Under the pieces are notes generated by a model that did no database searches, was not told the DNA's origin, and saw nothing but the letters and a program-made list of their open reading frames with translations. 11,990 bases of DNA from Pseudomonadota bacterium (lineage in GTDB: Bacteria; Desulfobacterota; JADFVX01). The translations under genes were made by a program, and so were the position numbers. Below are positions 1-6,403 of this stretch, in pieces; position 1 is the first letter of the stretch; the number at the start of each line of letters is the position of its first letter. The stretch is taken from contig JADFVM010000322.1 in assembly GCA_015222555.1 (NCBI GenBank), positions 1 through 11,990 of the forward strand, given 5' to 3'.

Positions 1-751
1 CCTTATACAGGTTTTCATACTGAGCAGTCTCTTCTTTTATAATCATTGGGAGCTTGGGTAGATCTTTTTTATTGATTACTGTATTGGCACCCATTAAAAA
101 GGCGGTGCTGGCGTCATTTGTTCTTAACTGCGCACTAACAAAGGCAACAAAACACCGTCTTCTTATGTGGAGAGGTAATGATGCAACTTCATTTAATACT
201 TTATAGCCCCCCTCATCATCACCAGGAAAAACCTTGTCAATGAGAATCATCGTATAATATTGGTCTATAGCGCTTGCATTTTTTATCATGACGATCGCTT
301 CTTCCACCGTTTTTGCCTCATCTGATTTAAAGCCGAGTTCTGATAATGAATCTTTTATCTGTGTTCGAATGAGTGTATTGTCATCGCAAATGAGTGCTTT
401 GTCACTACTTGATCCTGCGAGCATTTCCTGCGGCTTCTCTTTCTGAAGATCAGCTTTCTCCGTTGTCGTAAGAGTGCTTCCCAGTCCATCCCTTATTTCA
501 GATCGTAACATGGAGAGTTTTTCTTCAATAATGCTAAGGATCTCATCTTTTAAGCTGCTTTCCCTATCCGTCGGAGTCCCGATATTTTGTGATTGTTCCC
601 CCGGCCTTGAATCAACGCTTTTGCTCACAGGATGAACAGGATTGGGGAATTTGCATCTAGGGCAGGGCACCTTCATTGGTTTGTCAGGGATTTTATCGTC
701 CGACAGGTTAATATTGAAACCGCAATGTGTATTCTGGCATGGTATGATCAT
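1..751 (-). CDS. Zinc-ribbon plus response-regulator receiver protein (partial, C-terminus cut by window edge)
   Basis: An open frame of about 250 codons runs from ATG at 751 to the left edge without a stop. Residues 1-40 look like an MJ0042-type zinc ribbon (C5, C10, C30, C33, with CPRC at 30-33). Residues 41-115 are a polar linker with a probable helix at 65-90. From about residue 118 there is a receiver domain: acidic pair D123/D124, phosphoacceptor candidate D172 in a hydrophobic strand, S206 and K228 in the expected places, so phosphorylation by a histidine kinase is plausible. No output domain is visible, but the end is missing. It starts 37 bases after pilT on the same strand, so the two are probably co-transcribed and it may control or localise type IV pilus function; that role is inference. 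AAGGA lies about 12 bases before the ATG. The domain order is well supported, the function is not. Confidence 0.8.
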   Translation of the reverse strand, partial: MIIPCQNTHCGFNINLSDDKIPDKPMKVPCPRCKFPNPVHPVSKSVDSRPGEQSQNIGTPTDRESSLKDEILSIIEEKLSMLRSEIRDGLGSTLTTTEKADLQKEKPQEMLAGSSSDKALICDDNTLIRTQIKDSLSELGFKSDEAKTVEEAIVMIKNASAIDQYYTMILIDKVFPGDDEGGYKVLNEVASLPLHIRRRCFVAFVSAQLRTNDASTAFLMGANTVINKKDLPKLPMIIKEETAQYENLYK

Positions 752-788
752 TGTCTAATCCCGTCCTTAAATAATATTTTATAGGTCT

Positions 789-1952
789 TTATATATCCAG
801 TTCAAGGTCTGCCGTTTCATTCATGCTGCCAGCTGATGCCTGGCTGTTTTCAGCGCCAGTGTCCAATGAAACCTTCAGGTCATTAGGATTTGTTGCATAG
901 AGGAGAGCGTCTTCCAGGTTGACAATGTTTGACTGTATATACTCTTTAAGAACCATGTCAAAGGTTTGCATTCCCATCGTCGTATGACCATCTCTCATTA
1001 CATCACTGAGAGACTTGCCCTCTTTGCCACCGCTTACTATGTAATCCCTTGTTCTCTCACTGGTTCTAAGTATCTCTACTGCTGCAATCCTGCCCCCTCC
1101 TTTTTGCGGAATAAGCCGCTGAGAAACAATCCATTTCACGGTTGAGGCTAATCGCCTTCTTATGGTCGGTTCTTCGTTTTTTGGAAAAACACCCACTATC
1201 CTGTCTATCGTTTTTGGTGCATCAACGGTATGCAGTGTGGAAATGACAAGATGTCCGGTTTCTCCTGCTTCAAGGGCTATTTCTATGGTCTCCCTGTCTC
1301 TCATTTCACCGACAAGAATAACCTTTGGCGCTTGTCGTAACGCCGCTCTTAGAGCTGACTTAAAAGAGACGGAGTCGCTTCCTATTTCTCTCTGATTGAT
1401 GGTTGACTTTTTGTGCTTATGCAGAAACTCGATGGGATCTTCTATGGTAATTATATGATATGAAAAAAAGTTGTTTATCATGTCTATAACGGCGGCCATA
1501 GTAGATGATTTTCCACTACCTGTAGGGCCTGTTATTAAGACAAGACCATTTTTCTCTTTGCAGATATGTTTGAGTACGGTGGGAAGCTGTAACTCAGCCA
1601 TGGTCGGTATTTTTGTTGGAATTACACGGAGGACAATAGAAAATGTTCCCCGTTGAGAAAAGATATTAACCCTGAATCTTGCCTTTCTCTGAAGGGCATA
1701 GGAGAGATCGACAGAACCATCGTCTAATAATTTATTGATAAGTGTTTTGTCATTATTGAGAAGGCTAAGGGCAATCAACTCAGTCTGATAAGGAAGAAGC
1801 ATGTTTTTTACGGTAGCAATTGGCACATTGACCAGTTGACCGCTTATTTCCACCTGGGGCAGTTTGCCCGGTGCAAAAATAATATCGGAAACATCTTCAA
1901 ATTTTTCAAGAATGAAGGTCAAAAAGTTATTTACAAGTTTTCTGTTTTTCAT
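789..1952 (-). CDS. pilT: Type IV pilus retraction ATPase, PilT/PilU family
   Basis: This is a hexameric cytoplasmic ATPase that powers pilus retraction and twitching motility at the base of the pilus machine. At 387 residues it has the usual family length plus a short acidic tail. The N-terminal domain spans about 1-120. The RecA-like core has Walker A GPTGSGKS at 142-149, an Asp box (IITIEDPIEF) at 167-176, Walker B with catalytic Glu (VILVGE) at 211-216, and a His box (TGHLVISTLHT) at 232-242. The C-terminal region contains MQTFD (328-332) and a TNPNDL motif, seen in PilU and in many deltaproteobacterial PilT proteins, so PilU is an alternative name. The last 25 residues are acidic and unlike the family core. 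ATG at 1952 is preceded by AGAGG at normal distance. It is the first gene of a likely two-gene operon with the zinc-ribbon receiver protein. Confidence 0.93.
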   Translation of the reverse strand: MKNRKLVNNFLTFILEKFEDVSDIIFAPGKLPQVEISGQLVNVPIATVKNMLLPYQTELIALSLLNNDKTLINKLLDDGSVDLSYALQRKARFRVNIFSQRGTFSIVLRVIPTKIPTMAELQLPTVLKHICKEKNGLVLITGPTGSGKSSTMAAVIDMINNFFSYHIITIEDPIEFLHKHKKSTINQREIGSDSVSFKSALRAALRQAPKVILVGEMRDRETIEIALEAGETGHLVISTLHTVDAPKTIDRIVGVFPKNEEPTIRRRLASTVKWIVSQRLIPQKGGGRIAAVEILRTSERTRDYIVSGGKEGKSLSDVMRDGHTTMGMQTFDMVLKEYIQSNIVNLEDALLYATNPNDLKVSLDTGAENSQASAGSMNETADLELDI

Positions 1953-1989
1953 TCAAACCTCTTTTTTTAAATGTGTAATAAAGTTTAGA

Positions 1990-2023
1990 ACAAATATAAA
2001 CAGCAAAATCCATACCTATTTGT
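1990..2023. repeat. Inverted repeat upstream of pilT
   Basis: ACAAATA at 1990-1996 is mirrored exactly by TATTTGT at 2017-2023 with a 20-base gap. It lies 38-71 bases before the pilT start codon, where an operator would be expected. No regulator can be named from the sequence, and a 7-base AT-rich match could be chance. Confidence 0.35.
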
Positions 2024-2143
2024 AGAGTAATCTGAAGAATTTTTCCCGTAATACTGGAAAGACCGTATTCTCTGGTCATATTTATGTTTTATTGCTTGAA
2101 TGATAATGATGTTTATCTCTAAGCGAAAAGGAACCCGCTTTAA

Positions 2144-2187
2144 AAACAGTCAAATTTTTCATACAACTATGAAAACTTTGACTGTTT
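2144..2187. repeat. Long near-perfect hairpin, 20-base arms, 4-base loop
   Basis: The left arm 2144-2163 pairs with 2168-2187 at 19 of 20 positions (only T2155/C2176 fails), around the loop CAAC. The outer part is AAACAGTCAAA against TTTGACTGTTT. Read on the minus strand the stem is followed by five T residues, so it could act as an intrinsic terminator for leftward transcription. However, it sits inside a divergent intergenic region where no gene needs one. Alternatives are an operator or a small mobile palindromic element. Confidence 0.7.
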
Positions 2188-2311
2188 AATGCAGACTATA
2201 TTGCTATAAAATGAGATTTCTTGCGTTGGGATAGGAAATGTTTTTCTGTAACAATAAAAAATTGTAAAGGGTGGGCTCCACTAATCTCATTGACCTGTCA
2301 CCTGAATTTTC

Positions 2312-2341
2312 TTGACAACTATCTTAATAAAAAAATAAACT
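2312..2341 (+). promoter_or_regulatory. Candidate sigma-70 promoter for the FKBP gene
   Basis: A perfect TTGACA at 2312-2317 is followed after 18 bases by TAAACT at 2336-2341, a weak -10. It would give a leader of roughly 135 bases. The -35 is good, the -10 is not, so this is tentative. Confidence 0.35.
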
Positions 2342-2396
2342 TGCCTTTGGAGGCAGAAAATTGCTCCTCAATAAATGAATTGAGAGTAGGATTTCT

Positions 2397-2422
2397 CTTG
2401 AAAAGTTTGTCTTTGACCATAT
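2397..2422 (+). promoter_or_regulatory. Candidate heat-shock (sigma-32-like) promoter for the FKBP gene
   Basis: CTTGAA at 2397-2402 is followed after 12 bases by GACCATAT at 2415-2422, which resembles the sigma-32 pattern CTTGAA then CCCCATNT (six of eight in the -10). It lies about 60 bases before a folding-helper gene, where heat-shock control would make sense. Matches by chance cannot be excluded. Confidence 0.3.
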
Positions 2423-2483
2423 TCGCTTCAAAGGGCTGGATGTGGGCTTTTTTGTTGCAGAATAAAAGATAAAGGAGGAAAGA

Positions 2484-2912
2484 ATGGCAGAAGTAAAAGA
2501 TGGAGATAAGGTAAAGGTTCATTATACAGGGACACTGGAAGACGGTGAAACATTTGACTCTTCAGAGGGCAGTGAGGCCTTTGAATTTACGCTTGGCCAG
2601 AACATGGTTATTCCCGGTTTTGAAAAGGCCGTTTTAGGGATGCAAGTGGGAAACGAAACGACGGTCACCTTATCGCCAGATAATGCCTATGGTAACGCAA
2701 TGCCTGAGATGGTAACTACTGTAAAAAGGGAACAGTTGCCTGCAGAGTTATCCCCCGAGATTGGTATGATGCTTCAGGCAAATGCGCCAGACGGTTCCGT
2801 AATGCAGGTACAGATCAAAGAAGTTAATGATGACTCAATTACTGTTGACGCAAATCATCCATTAGCCGGTAAAACGCTCACCTTCCAGATCAGGCTTGTT
2901 GAAATTGCTTAG
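2484..2912 (+). CDS. slyD: FKBP-type peptidyl-prolyl cis-trans isomerase, SlyD-like
   Basis: It catalyses cis-trans isomerisation of proline peptide bonds and probably also acts as a chaperone in the cytoplasm; no signal peptide is present. The 142 residues form a split FKBP domain (about 1-70 and 123-142) with Y14, F24, D25, IPGFE at 43-47 and Y69 as active-site features, and an inserted insert-in-flap domain at about 73-122 as in SlyD. The NHPLAGKTLTF signature at 124-134 is typical of this class. It lacks the long His/Cys-rich metal-binding tail of E. coli SlyD, ending at residue 142. ATG at 2484 follows a strong AAAGGAGG site. It appears to be a single-gene unit; I see no clear terminator after it. 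The gene symbol rests on architecture, and other FKBP names are possible. Confidence 0.9.
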   Translation: MAEVKDGDKVKVHYTGTLEDGETFDSSEGSEAFEFTLGQNMVIPGFEKAVLGMQVGNETTVTLSPDNAYGNAMPEMVTTVKREQLPAELSPEIGMMLQANAPDGSVMQVQIKEVNDDSITVDANHPLAGKTLTFQIRLVEIA

Positions 2913-2984
2913 TAGAGGAAAAAGCTATAACCATCGTTTTTAAGGGAGAAGTCAGCAGAGAGCACTGAAAGATAAATAAAGTTA

Positions 2985-3152
2985 TCACTTTTTCGCGACA
3001 ATCGTTTTCACTTCCTCGCTAAATTTCTTAAACTGAAGACCAAAGGTTTCAACCGCTTTAGAGTTGTCACAAACATTGTCAGACAAGAGCATTAAAAGCT
3101 GATCCGATGTGAGTAATGGATGGGGAAAGCGCCCCATTATTATCCCATAAAA
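2985..3152 (-). pseudogene. C-terminal remnant of an NDUFA9-like NAD(P)-dependent epimerase/dehydratase
   Basis: In the minus frame ending at the TGA 2985-2987, about 48 codons read like a protein end: a segment PLLTSDQLLMLLSDNVCD followed by ETFGL and a Lys-rich end. This closely resembles, from memory, the C-terminus of the complex I NDUFA9-like SDR family (the [LT]..DQL..L..DNV pattern). Upstream the frame is closed by TAG at 3153-3155 and TGA at 3156-3158, and no start with a ribosome site or NAD-binding Rossmann motif is present, so more than 200 residues are missing. A different frame just upstream reads LIDSFMG and would join smoothly if 11 bases (a near-repeat around ATGGG) were removed, which hints at a small insertion during decay. 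The assignment is by eye and needs a search. Confidence 0.6.
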
Positions 3153-3501
3153 CTATCAATTAGTCTATATATTCCAAGGTGTTATGGCTTTTTGGGTGGG
3201 CTCTAAATACCCGACGGAATTAAAAGAAAGCATTGAAGTTAACAGGAATAATGTCCTTCATGTTAAGGTGATCTGTAATGATCGACGGGGACTCTTGAAG
3301 AATCTAAAGAAGCGAGACCCTTCATAACCGATGTTGTAAAGCCCTTCACAAGAGGCCTATTGCTGCACCGATGATCAAAAAGATAGACTGGAACAGGATT
3401 GAGCGCGAGTAAGTGTAGAGACAGGAGAGTTTAAAACACTAAAGGCAAGCTGACGCGAACTGAGATGACAATAGTTTGAAATATAAGGTTGGGCCTCTCT
3501 G
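3153..3501. other. Gene-poor stretch between the remnant and proS
   Basis: No convincing gene is present. A 47-codon plus-strand frame at 3184-3327 starts with ATG after AAGG at short distance and contains an ICNDRRGLL segment loosely like an ACT domain, but it is short and unsupported. A 57-codon open stretch on the minus strand (about 3260-3430) has no good start. Frames break often on both strands, which fits decaying coding DNA continuous with the pseudogene at 2985-3152. I see no terminator for proS, which ends at 3502. Confidence 0.5.
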
Positions 3502-5226
3502 TTATAATTTGTCTGTCCAGTTTTTAATTATGCCTTCAATAGCATCTGCAATTTCTGATGTAGCTACTGCTCTGGCATCCTTCTCGGAACGGAGTTTAAC
3601 TTCCAGTTTTCCTTCTTTGATCCCCCTTGCTCCTACCGTCACTCTCACCGGTATACCGATAAGATCGGCATCCTTGAACTTAACACCGGGTCTTTCATCC
3701 CTGTCATCCCATAACACTTCAACCCCCTTCTTCCTGAGTGAACTGTAGATCGATTCGGACAACTCTCTCACTTCATCGTCTTTTGGGTTAAGTGTTGTAA
3801 TAAGCACTTCATAGGGAGCCAGGGGCATGGGCCAGACAATGCCGTTGTCATCGTTGTTCTGTTCTATGGCCGCCGCCGCCGTCCTTCCCACACCGATGCC
3901 ATAACAGCCCATGATCATCGGTTTCTCCTGCCCGTCAGCATCAAGGAATGTTGCACCCATAGCCTCGGAATATTTTGTGCCCAGCTTGAAGATATGCCCC
4001 ACTTCAATTCCCCGGTGTATCTCAAGTTTTCCTTCGCATCTTGGGCATTCATCGCCTGTAACAACCGTTTTTAGATCATAAAAACCAGTAACAGAAAAAT
4101 CTCTGTCCCTGTTGACGTTTTTAAGGTGTACATCTTTTTCATTGCCACCGGTGATGAAATTATGCATGACCTCGATGGCGTGGTCGGCATAGATCTCTAC
4201 ATCCTTGAGGCCAACAGGCCCTGCAAATCCTGAGGGGGCTTTTGTGACTTTCTGGACCGTCTCCGGGTCGGCCAGTTCAAGCTCGCTGCAGCCCATAATA
4301 TTTTTGAGCTTAATCTCATTCAGCTCATGGTCTCCTCTGATTAATGCAACGACGGCATTGCCATCGGCCAGATAGATGAGAGTTTTTGCCAGCTTATCTT
4401 CCGTCACTCCCATAAATGCCGACACTTCATCGACGGCCTTTTTCCCCGGCGTTGAAACTTTTTCTATTGCCTGCGGCGTTACTTCCTCAGGCGGCAGATA
4501 GCGTTTGCTCTTTGCAACGGCCTTTTCCACATTGGCGGCATAGTCACATGTGTCGCATGAAGCGACAGCGTCTTCTCCAGATTCAGCCAGAACGACGAAC
4601 TCATGAGAGAAACTTCCGCCTATCGAGCCGGTATCTGCTTCAACGGCCCTGAATTTCAGACCGCATCTTTCGAATATTCTTTTGTAGGCTTCGAACATGT
4701 TCATATATTCCCGCTCGGCATCTTCATCTGTCGTATGGAAGGAGTAGGCATCCTTCATGACAAACTCTCTTCCTCTCATGAGGCCGAAACGAGGTCTTAC
4801 TTCATCTCTGAATTTTGTCTGTATCTGGAACAGGTTCATTGGCAGGTCACGATAGGACCTGATCTCCGTACCCATAAGCTCGGTAATCACTTCTTCATGT
4901 GTGGGGCCCAGGCAAAAGTCCCGCGCGTGTCTGTCCTTTAGCCTGAGTAATTCCTTGCCATAGAGATCCCATCGGCCGCTTTTTCCCCACAGTTCGGCGG
5001 TGACAACCATGGGCATGAGAAGTTCCTGCGCGCCTGCATTCTCCATCTCTTCCCGGACAATTTTTTCGACCTTTTTAAGCACTTTGAACCCTAACGGCAG
5101 GTAGGTGTAAATACCTGCAGCAACTTTTCGTATATAACCGCCCCTTAACATCAGTTGATGACTTATCACTTCAGCATCGGAAGGTGTTTCCCTTAATGTG
5201 GGGATGAGGCTTTTAGAATACTTCAT
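3502..5226 (-). CDS. proS: Prolyl-tRNA synthetase, bacterial type with editing domain
   Basis: This class II synthetase charges tRNA-Pro with proline in the cytoplasm. The 574 residues match the bacterial (E. coli-like) form. The catalytic core carries the GPTHEE loop at 107-112, motif 2 around FRDEVRPRFGLMRGREF (139-155) and motif 3 GCYGIGVGR at 440-448. Between motifs 2 and 3, about residues 225-395, lies the YbaK-like INS domain that deacylates Ala-tRNA-Pro; K281 in KTLIY is the likely key lysine. The anticodon-binding domain spans about 470-574. ATG at 5226 has GAGGAG eight bases upstream and a promoter at 5260-5288. It is transcribed alone, divergently from the small CxxC gene. Nothing is odd or missing in it. 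Confidence 0.97.
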   Translation of the reverse strand: MKYSKSLIPTLRETPSDAEVISHQLMLRGGYIRKVAAGIYTYLPLGFKVLKKVEKIVREEMENAGAQELLMPMVVTAELWGKSGRWDLYGKELLRLKDRHARDFCLGPTHEEVITELMGTEIRSYRDLPMNLFQIQTKFRDEVRPRFGLMRGREFVMKDAYSFHTTDEDAEREYMNMFEAYKRIFERCGLKFRAVEADTGSIGGSFSHEFVVLAESGEDAVASCDTCDYAANVEKAVAKSKRYLPPEEVTPQAIEKVSTPGKKAVDEVSAFMGVTEDKLAKTLIYLADGNAVVALIRGDHELNEIKLKNIMGCSELELADPETVQKVTKAPSGFAGPVGLKDVEIYADHAIEVMHNFITGGNEKDVHLKNVNRDRDFSVTGFYDLKTVVTGDECPRCEGKLEIHRGIEVGHIFKLGTKYSEAMGATFLDADGQEKPMIMGCYGIGVGRTAAAAIEQNNDDNGIVWPMPLAPYEVLITTLNPKDDEVRELSESIYSSLRKKGVEVLWDDRDERPGVKFKDADLIGIPVRVTVGARGIKEGKLEVKLRSEKDARAVATSEIADAIEGIIKNWTDKL

Positions 5227-5259
5227 TATGGATCTCCTCGTTTTGTTTGCAAGCGATGA

Positions 5260-5288
5260 ATTCTATTTTATGAATGATCTTTAGTCAA
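5260..5288 (-). promoter_or_regulatory. Sigma-70 type promoter of proS
   Basis: On the minus strand TTGACT (5283-5288) is followed after exactly 17 bases by TAGAAT (5260-5265), each five of six to consensus. The start would lie near 5253, giving a leader of about 27 bases that just contains the ribosome site. Confidence 0.65.
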
Positions 5289-5362
5289 ATAAAAACAGTT
5301 TAAACCTATTTCTTGAACCATAATCAAAGATGTTTTTTGTGCATAATGTGAATAGCGTAATG

Positions 5363-5391
5363 TTGAAACTTTTTAACTAAAAGTCTATCCA
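5363..5391 (+). promoter_or_regulatory. Weak candidate promoter for the small CxxC gene
   Basis: TTGAAA at 5363-5368 and TATCCA at 5386-5391 are 17 bases apart. The -10 matches only three of six, and the leader would be about 15 bases. A CATAAT at 5342-5347 is an alternative -10 without a good -35. Confidence 0.25.
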
Positions 5392-5411
5392 ATCAGTGGA
5401 AGGGGGATAAA

Positions 5412-5594
5412 ATGATAGATAAATTAAAAAAAGAAAATACTCTGAAACAGACGGCCAAATGTAAGCATTGTGGTGGGCCGTTGAGGGACTATAGGTATGG
5501 CGTCAGTTGTCTGATGTGCGGCAGGGCAGAAGATCACATCTGTGAGCGCTGCAGATATTCTGAGGAAGAACTTATGACGAAAAAGGTTGCCTGA
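5412..5594 (+). CDS. Small zinc-ribbon-like protein with three CxxC pairs, function unknown
   Basis: The 60-residue product is basic at its N-terminus and has cysteine pairs at C17/C20, C33/C36 and C44/C47, plus H19 and H42. The first two pairs fit a zinc ribbon; the third could bind a second metal or replace one pair. The segment CKHCGGPLRDYRYG followed by CLMCGRAEDHICERC reads like a nucleic-acid-binding or rubredoxin-like knuckle. There is no signal peptide or membrane segment. ATG at 5412 follows AGGGGG (5401-5406) at good distance, which together with the cysteine spacing argues that it is a true gene. It lies between divergent proS and rpmB, on the rpmB strand, with its own likely transcription start. 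I do not recognise a named family, and any role is unknown. Confidence 0.75.
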   Translation: MIDKLKKENTLKQTAKCKHCGGPLRDYRYGVSCLMCGRAEDHICERCRYSEEELMTKKVA

Positions 5595-5649
5595 TCAGTT
5601 TTTTCGTAAAGGTAATGCGTTTTAAGTTGGCTATCAGATCTCTTTTTTC

Positions 5650-5679
5650 TTGAAAAAATCACATCATCTGTGTTATCTT
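5650..5679 (+). promoter_or_regulatory. Candidate promoter of rpmB
   Basis: TTGAAA (5650-5655) and TATCTT (5674-5679) are 18 bases apart, five and four of six to consensus. The start would fall near 5686, about 25 bases before the rpmB ATG. Confidence 0.4.
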
Positions 5680-5710
5680 TTCTGTTTGAAATTTTGAAGG
5701 AGAAATGTAG

Positions 5711-5902
5711 ATGGCAAAAGTATGTGAAATCTGTAGTAAGGGACGTATGGCCGGTAACAACGTGAGTCATGCCCACAATAAAACCAAAACAACATGGCAG
5801 GTCAACCTTCAGTCTGTTAAGGCGCTCATAGGGGGACGTGTTAAGAGAATCAAGGTTTGTACCCGTTGCATCAGATCCGGCCTTGTTACAAAGGCTGCTT
5901 AA
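5711..5902 (+). CDS. rpmB: 50S ribosomal protein L28, zinc-binding form
   Basis: L28 is a structural protein of the large ribosomal subunit. The 63-residue product begins MAKVCEICSKGRMAGNNVSHAHN region as in the family and has CxxC pairs at C5/C8 and C50/C53, the zinc-binding (C+) type; many bacteria carry a C-minus paralogue for zinc shortage. ATG at 5711 has AAGGAG at 5697-5702, eight bases away. An ATG directly followed by TAG (5705-5710) lies between the ribosome site and the start, two bases from the site, probably too close to be used. Its TAA (5900-5902) overlaps the TAA of the converging ridA gene. Confidence 0.97.
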   Translation: MAKVCEICSKGRMAGNNVSHAHNKTKTTWQVNLQSVKALIGGRVKRIKVCTRCIRSGLVTKAA

Positions 5903-6282
5903 TCTGCAATAGCTATTGCGTCAATTTCAATTGATACATTCTTTGGAAGATTACTCACCTCAACTGTCGCTCTGGCAGGAGGACTAGACTTAAAGTAAGC
6001 ACCGTAAATATCATTGGCGGCGTTAAAGTCATTGAGATCTTTTAAGTAAATCGTTGTTTTAACCACCTTGTCCAACCCTGATGAGGCTGATATGAGTATG
6101 GCCTCTATGTTTTTCATTACTCTTTCGGTCTGTCGCTCAATCCCCCCTTCAACAACATTGCCAGTTAATGGATCCAGCGGTATCTGGCCGGATACAAAAA
6201 TCAATCCTGACGCATTAATGGCCTGAGAGTAGGGCCCAATAGCAGATGGCGCCTCATCACTTGTTATTACTTTTTTCTGCAT
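5899..6282 (-). CDS. ridA: RidA family enamine/imine deaminase
   Basis: RidA (YjgF/UK114) hydrolyses reactive 2-aminoacrylate and related enamines or imines to keto acids and ammonia, protecting PLP enzymes in the cytoplasm; it works as a trimer. The 127 residues match the family length. The substrate-carboxylate arginine is R104 in PPARATVEV, with Y18, the acidic residue E119 in IEIDAIA, and the SGQIPLDP loop at 31-38 in place. These features place it in the true RidA subfamily rather than Rid1-7 relatives lacking the arginine. ATG at 6282 follows AAGGAG. It lies 119 bases downstream of rel on the same strand, separated by a large hairpin at 6345-6403, so it may be co-transcribed with rel or be separated from it by that structure. 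Confidence 0.95.
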   Translation of the reverse strand: MQKKVITSDEAPSAIGPYSQAINASGLIFVSGQIPLDPLTGNVVEGGIERQTERVMKNIEAILISASSGLDKVVKTTIYLKDLNDFNAANDIYGAYFKSSPPARATVEVSNLPKNVSIEIDAIAIAD

Positions 6283-6301
6283 CTTCTCTCCTTAAGCTAG
6301 C

Positions 6302-6341
6302 CCAGATGAACTGGACTCTTTTTAGTACCCCCTTGAGGGGT
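6302..6341. repeat. Two small hairpins in the rel-ridA spacer
   Basis: CCAG/CTGG around ATGAA spans 6302-6314, and ACCCC/GGGGT around CTTGA spans 6327-6341. Neither is followed on the minus strand by a T run. AGTACC occurs at 6324-6329 and again at 6345-6350 at the foot of the large hairpin. Confidence 0.4.
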
Positions 6342-6344
6342 GTA

Positions 6345-6403
6345 AGTACCTTCACGAAGTTATTTTCTGCCAGAAAAACGCAGAAAATAACTTCTAAGGT
6401 GCT
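6345..6403 (-). repeat. Large stem-loop directly after rel
   Basis: A perfect 15-base arm (6356-6370) pairs with 6380-6394 around a 9-base loop. Beyond a bulge (three bases against one) AGTACCTT (6345-6352) pairs with AAGGTGCT (6396-6403), with one G-U pair. In total about 23 pairs form, reaching into the rel stop codon (6402-6404). No T run follows on either strand, so it is not a classical intrinsic terminator. It could protect or process the 3' end of the rel message, attenuate ridA expression, or be a dispersed palindromic element. A second copy of TTTTCTG in the loop (minus strand) could compete for pairing with the stem base sequence CAGAAAA. Confidence 0.75.

Larger units (their letters stand above)
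1953..2483. other. Divergent intergenic region between pilT and the FKBP gene
   Basis: These 531 bases separate two divergent genes. They hold the inverted repeat at 1990-2023, a small hairpin at 2121-2140 (AAGCG/CGCTT), the long hairpin at 2144-2187, and candidate promoters for the FKBP gene at 2312-2341 and 2397-2422. Short open frames exist on both strands but none has a recognisable product with a good start. I saw no GEMM-type riboswitch upstream of pilT. Confidence 0.6.

Noticed and set aside
1953..2143. Possible GEMM-class riboswitch before pilT
   Set aside because: Such elements occur near pilus genes in Geobacter relatives, but I find none of the conserved GEMM core motifs on the minus strand here.
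2221..2472. 83-codon plus-strand frame before the FKBP gene
   Set aside because: Non-ATG start without a ribosome site; the region is better explained as promoter and leader DNA.
2319..2522. 67-codon minus-strand frame, hydrophobic at its N-terminus
   Set aside because: Overlaps the start of the FKBP gene, has no ribosome site and matches no family I know.
3120..3137. ATGGGG/CCCCAT hairpin near 3120-3137 as a terminator
   Set aside because: Six-base stem without a T run, located inside the gene remnant; no reason to call it functional.
3184..3327. 47-codon plus-strand frame with an ACT-like ICNDRRGLL segment
   Set aside because: Too short, ribosome site only AAGG at tight spacing, and surrounding frames are broken; it may be debris but I cannot assign it.
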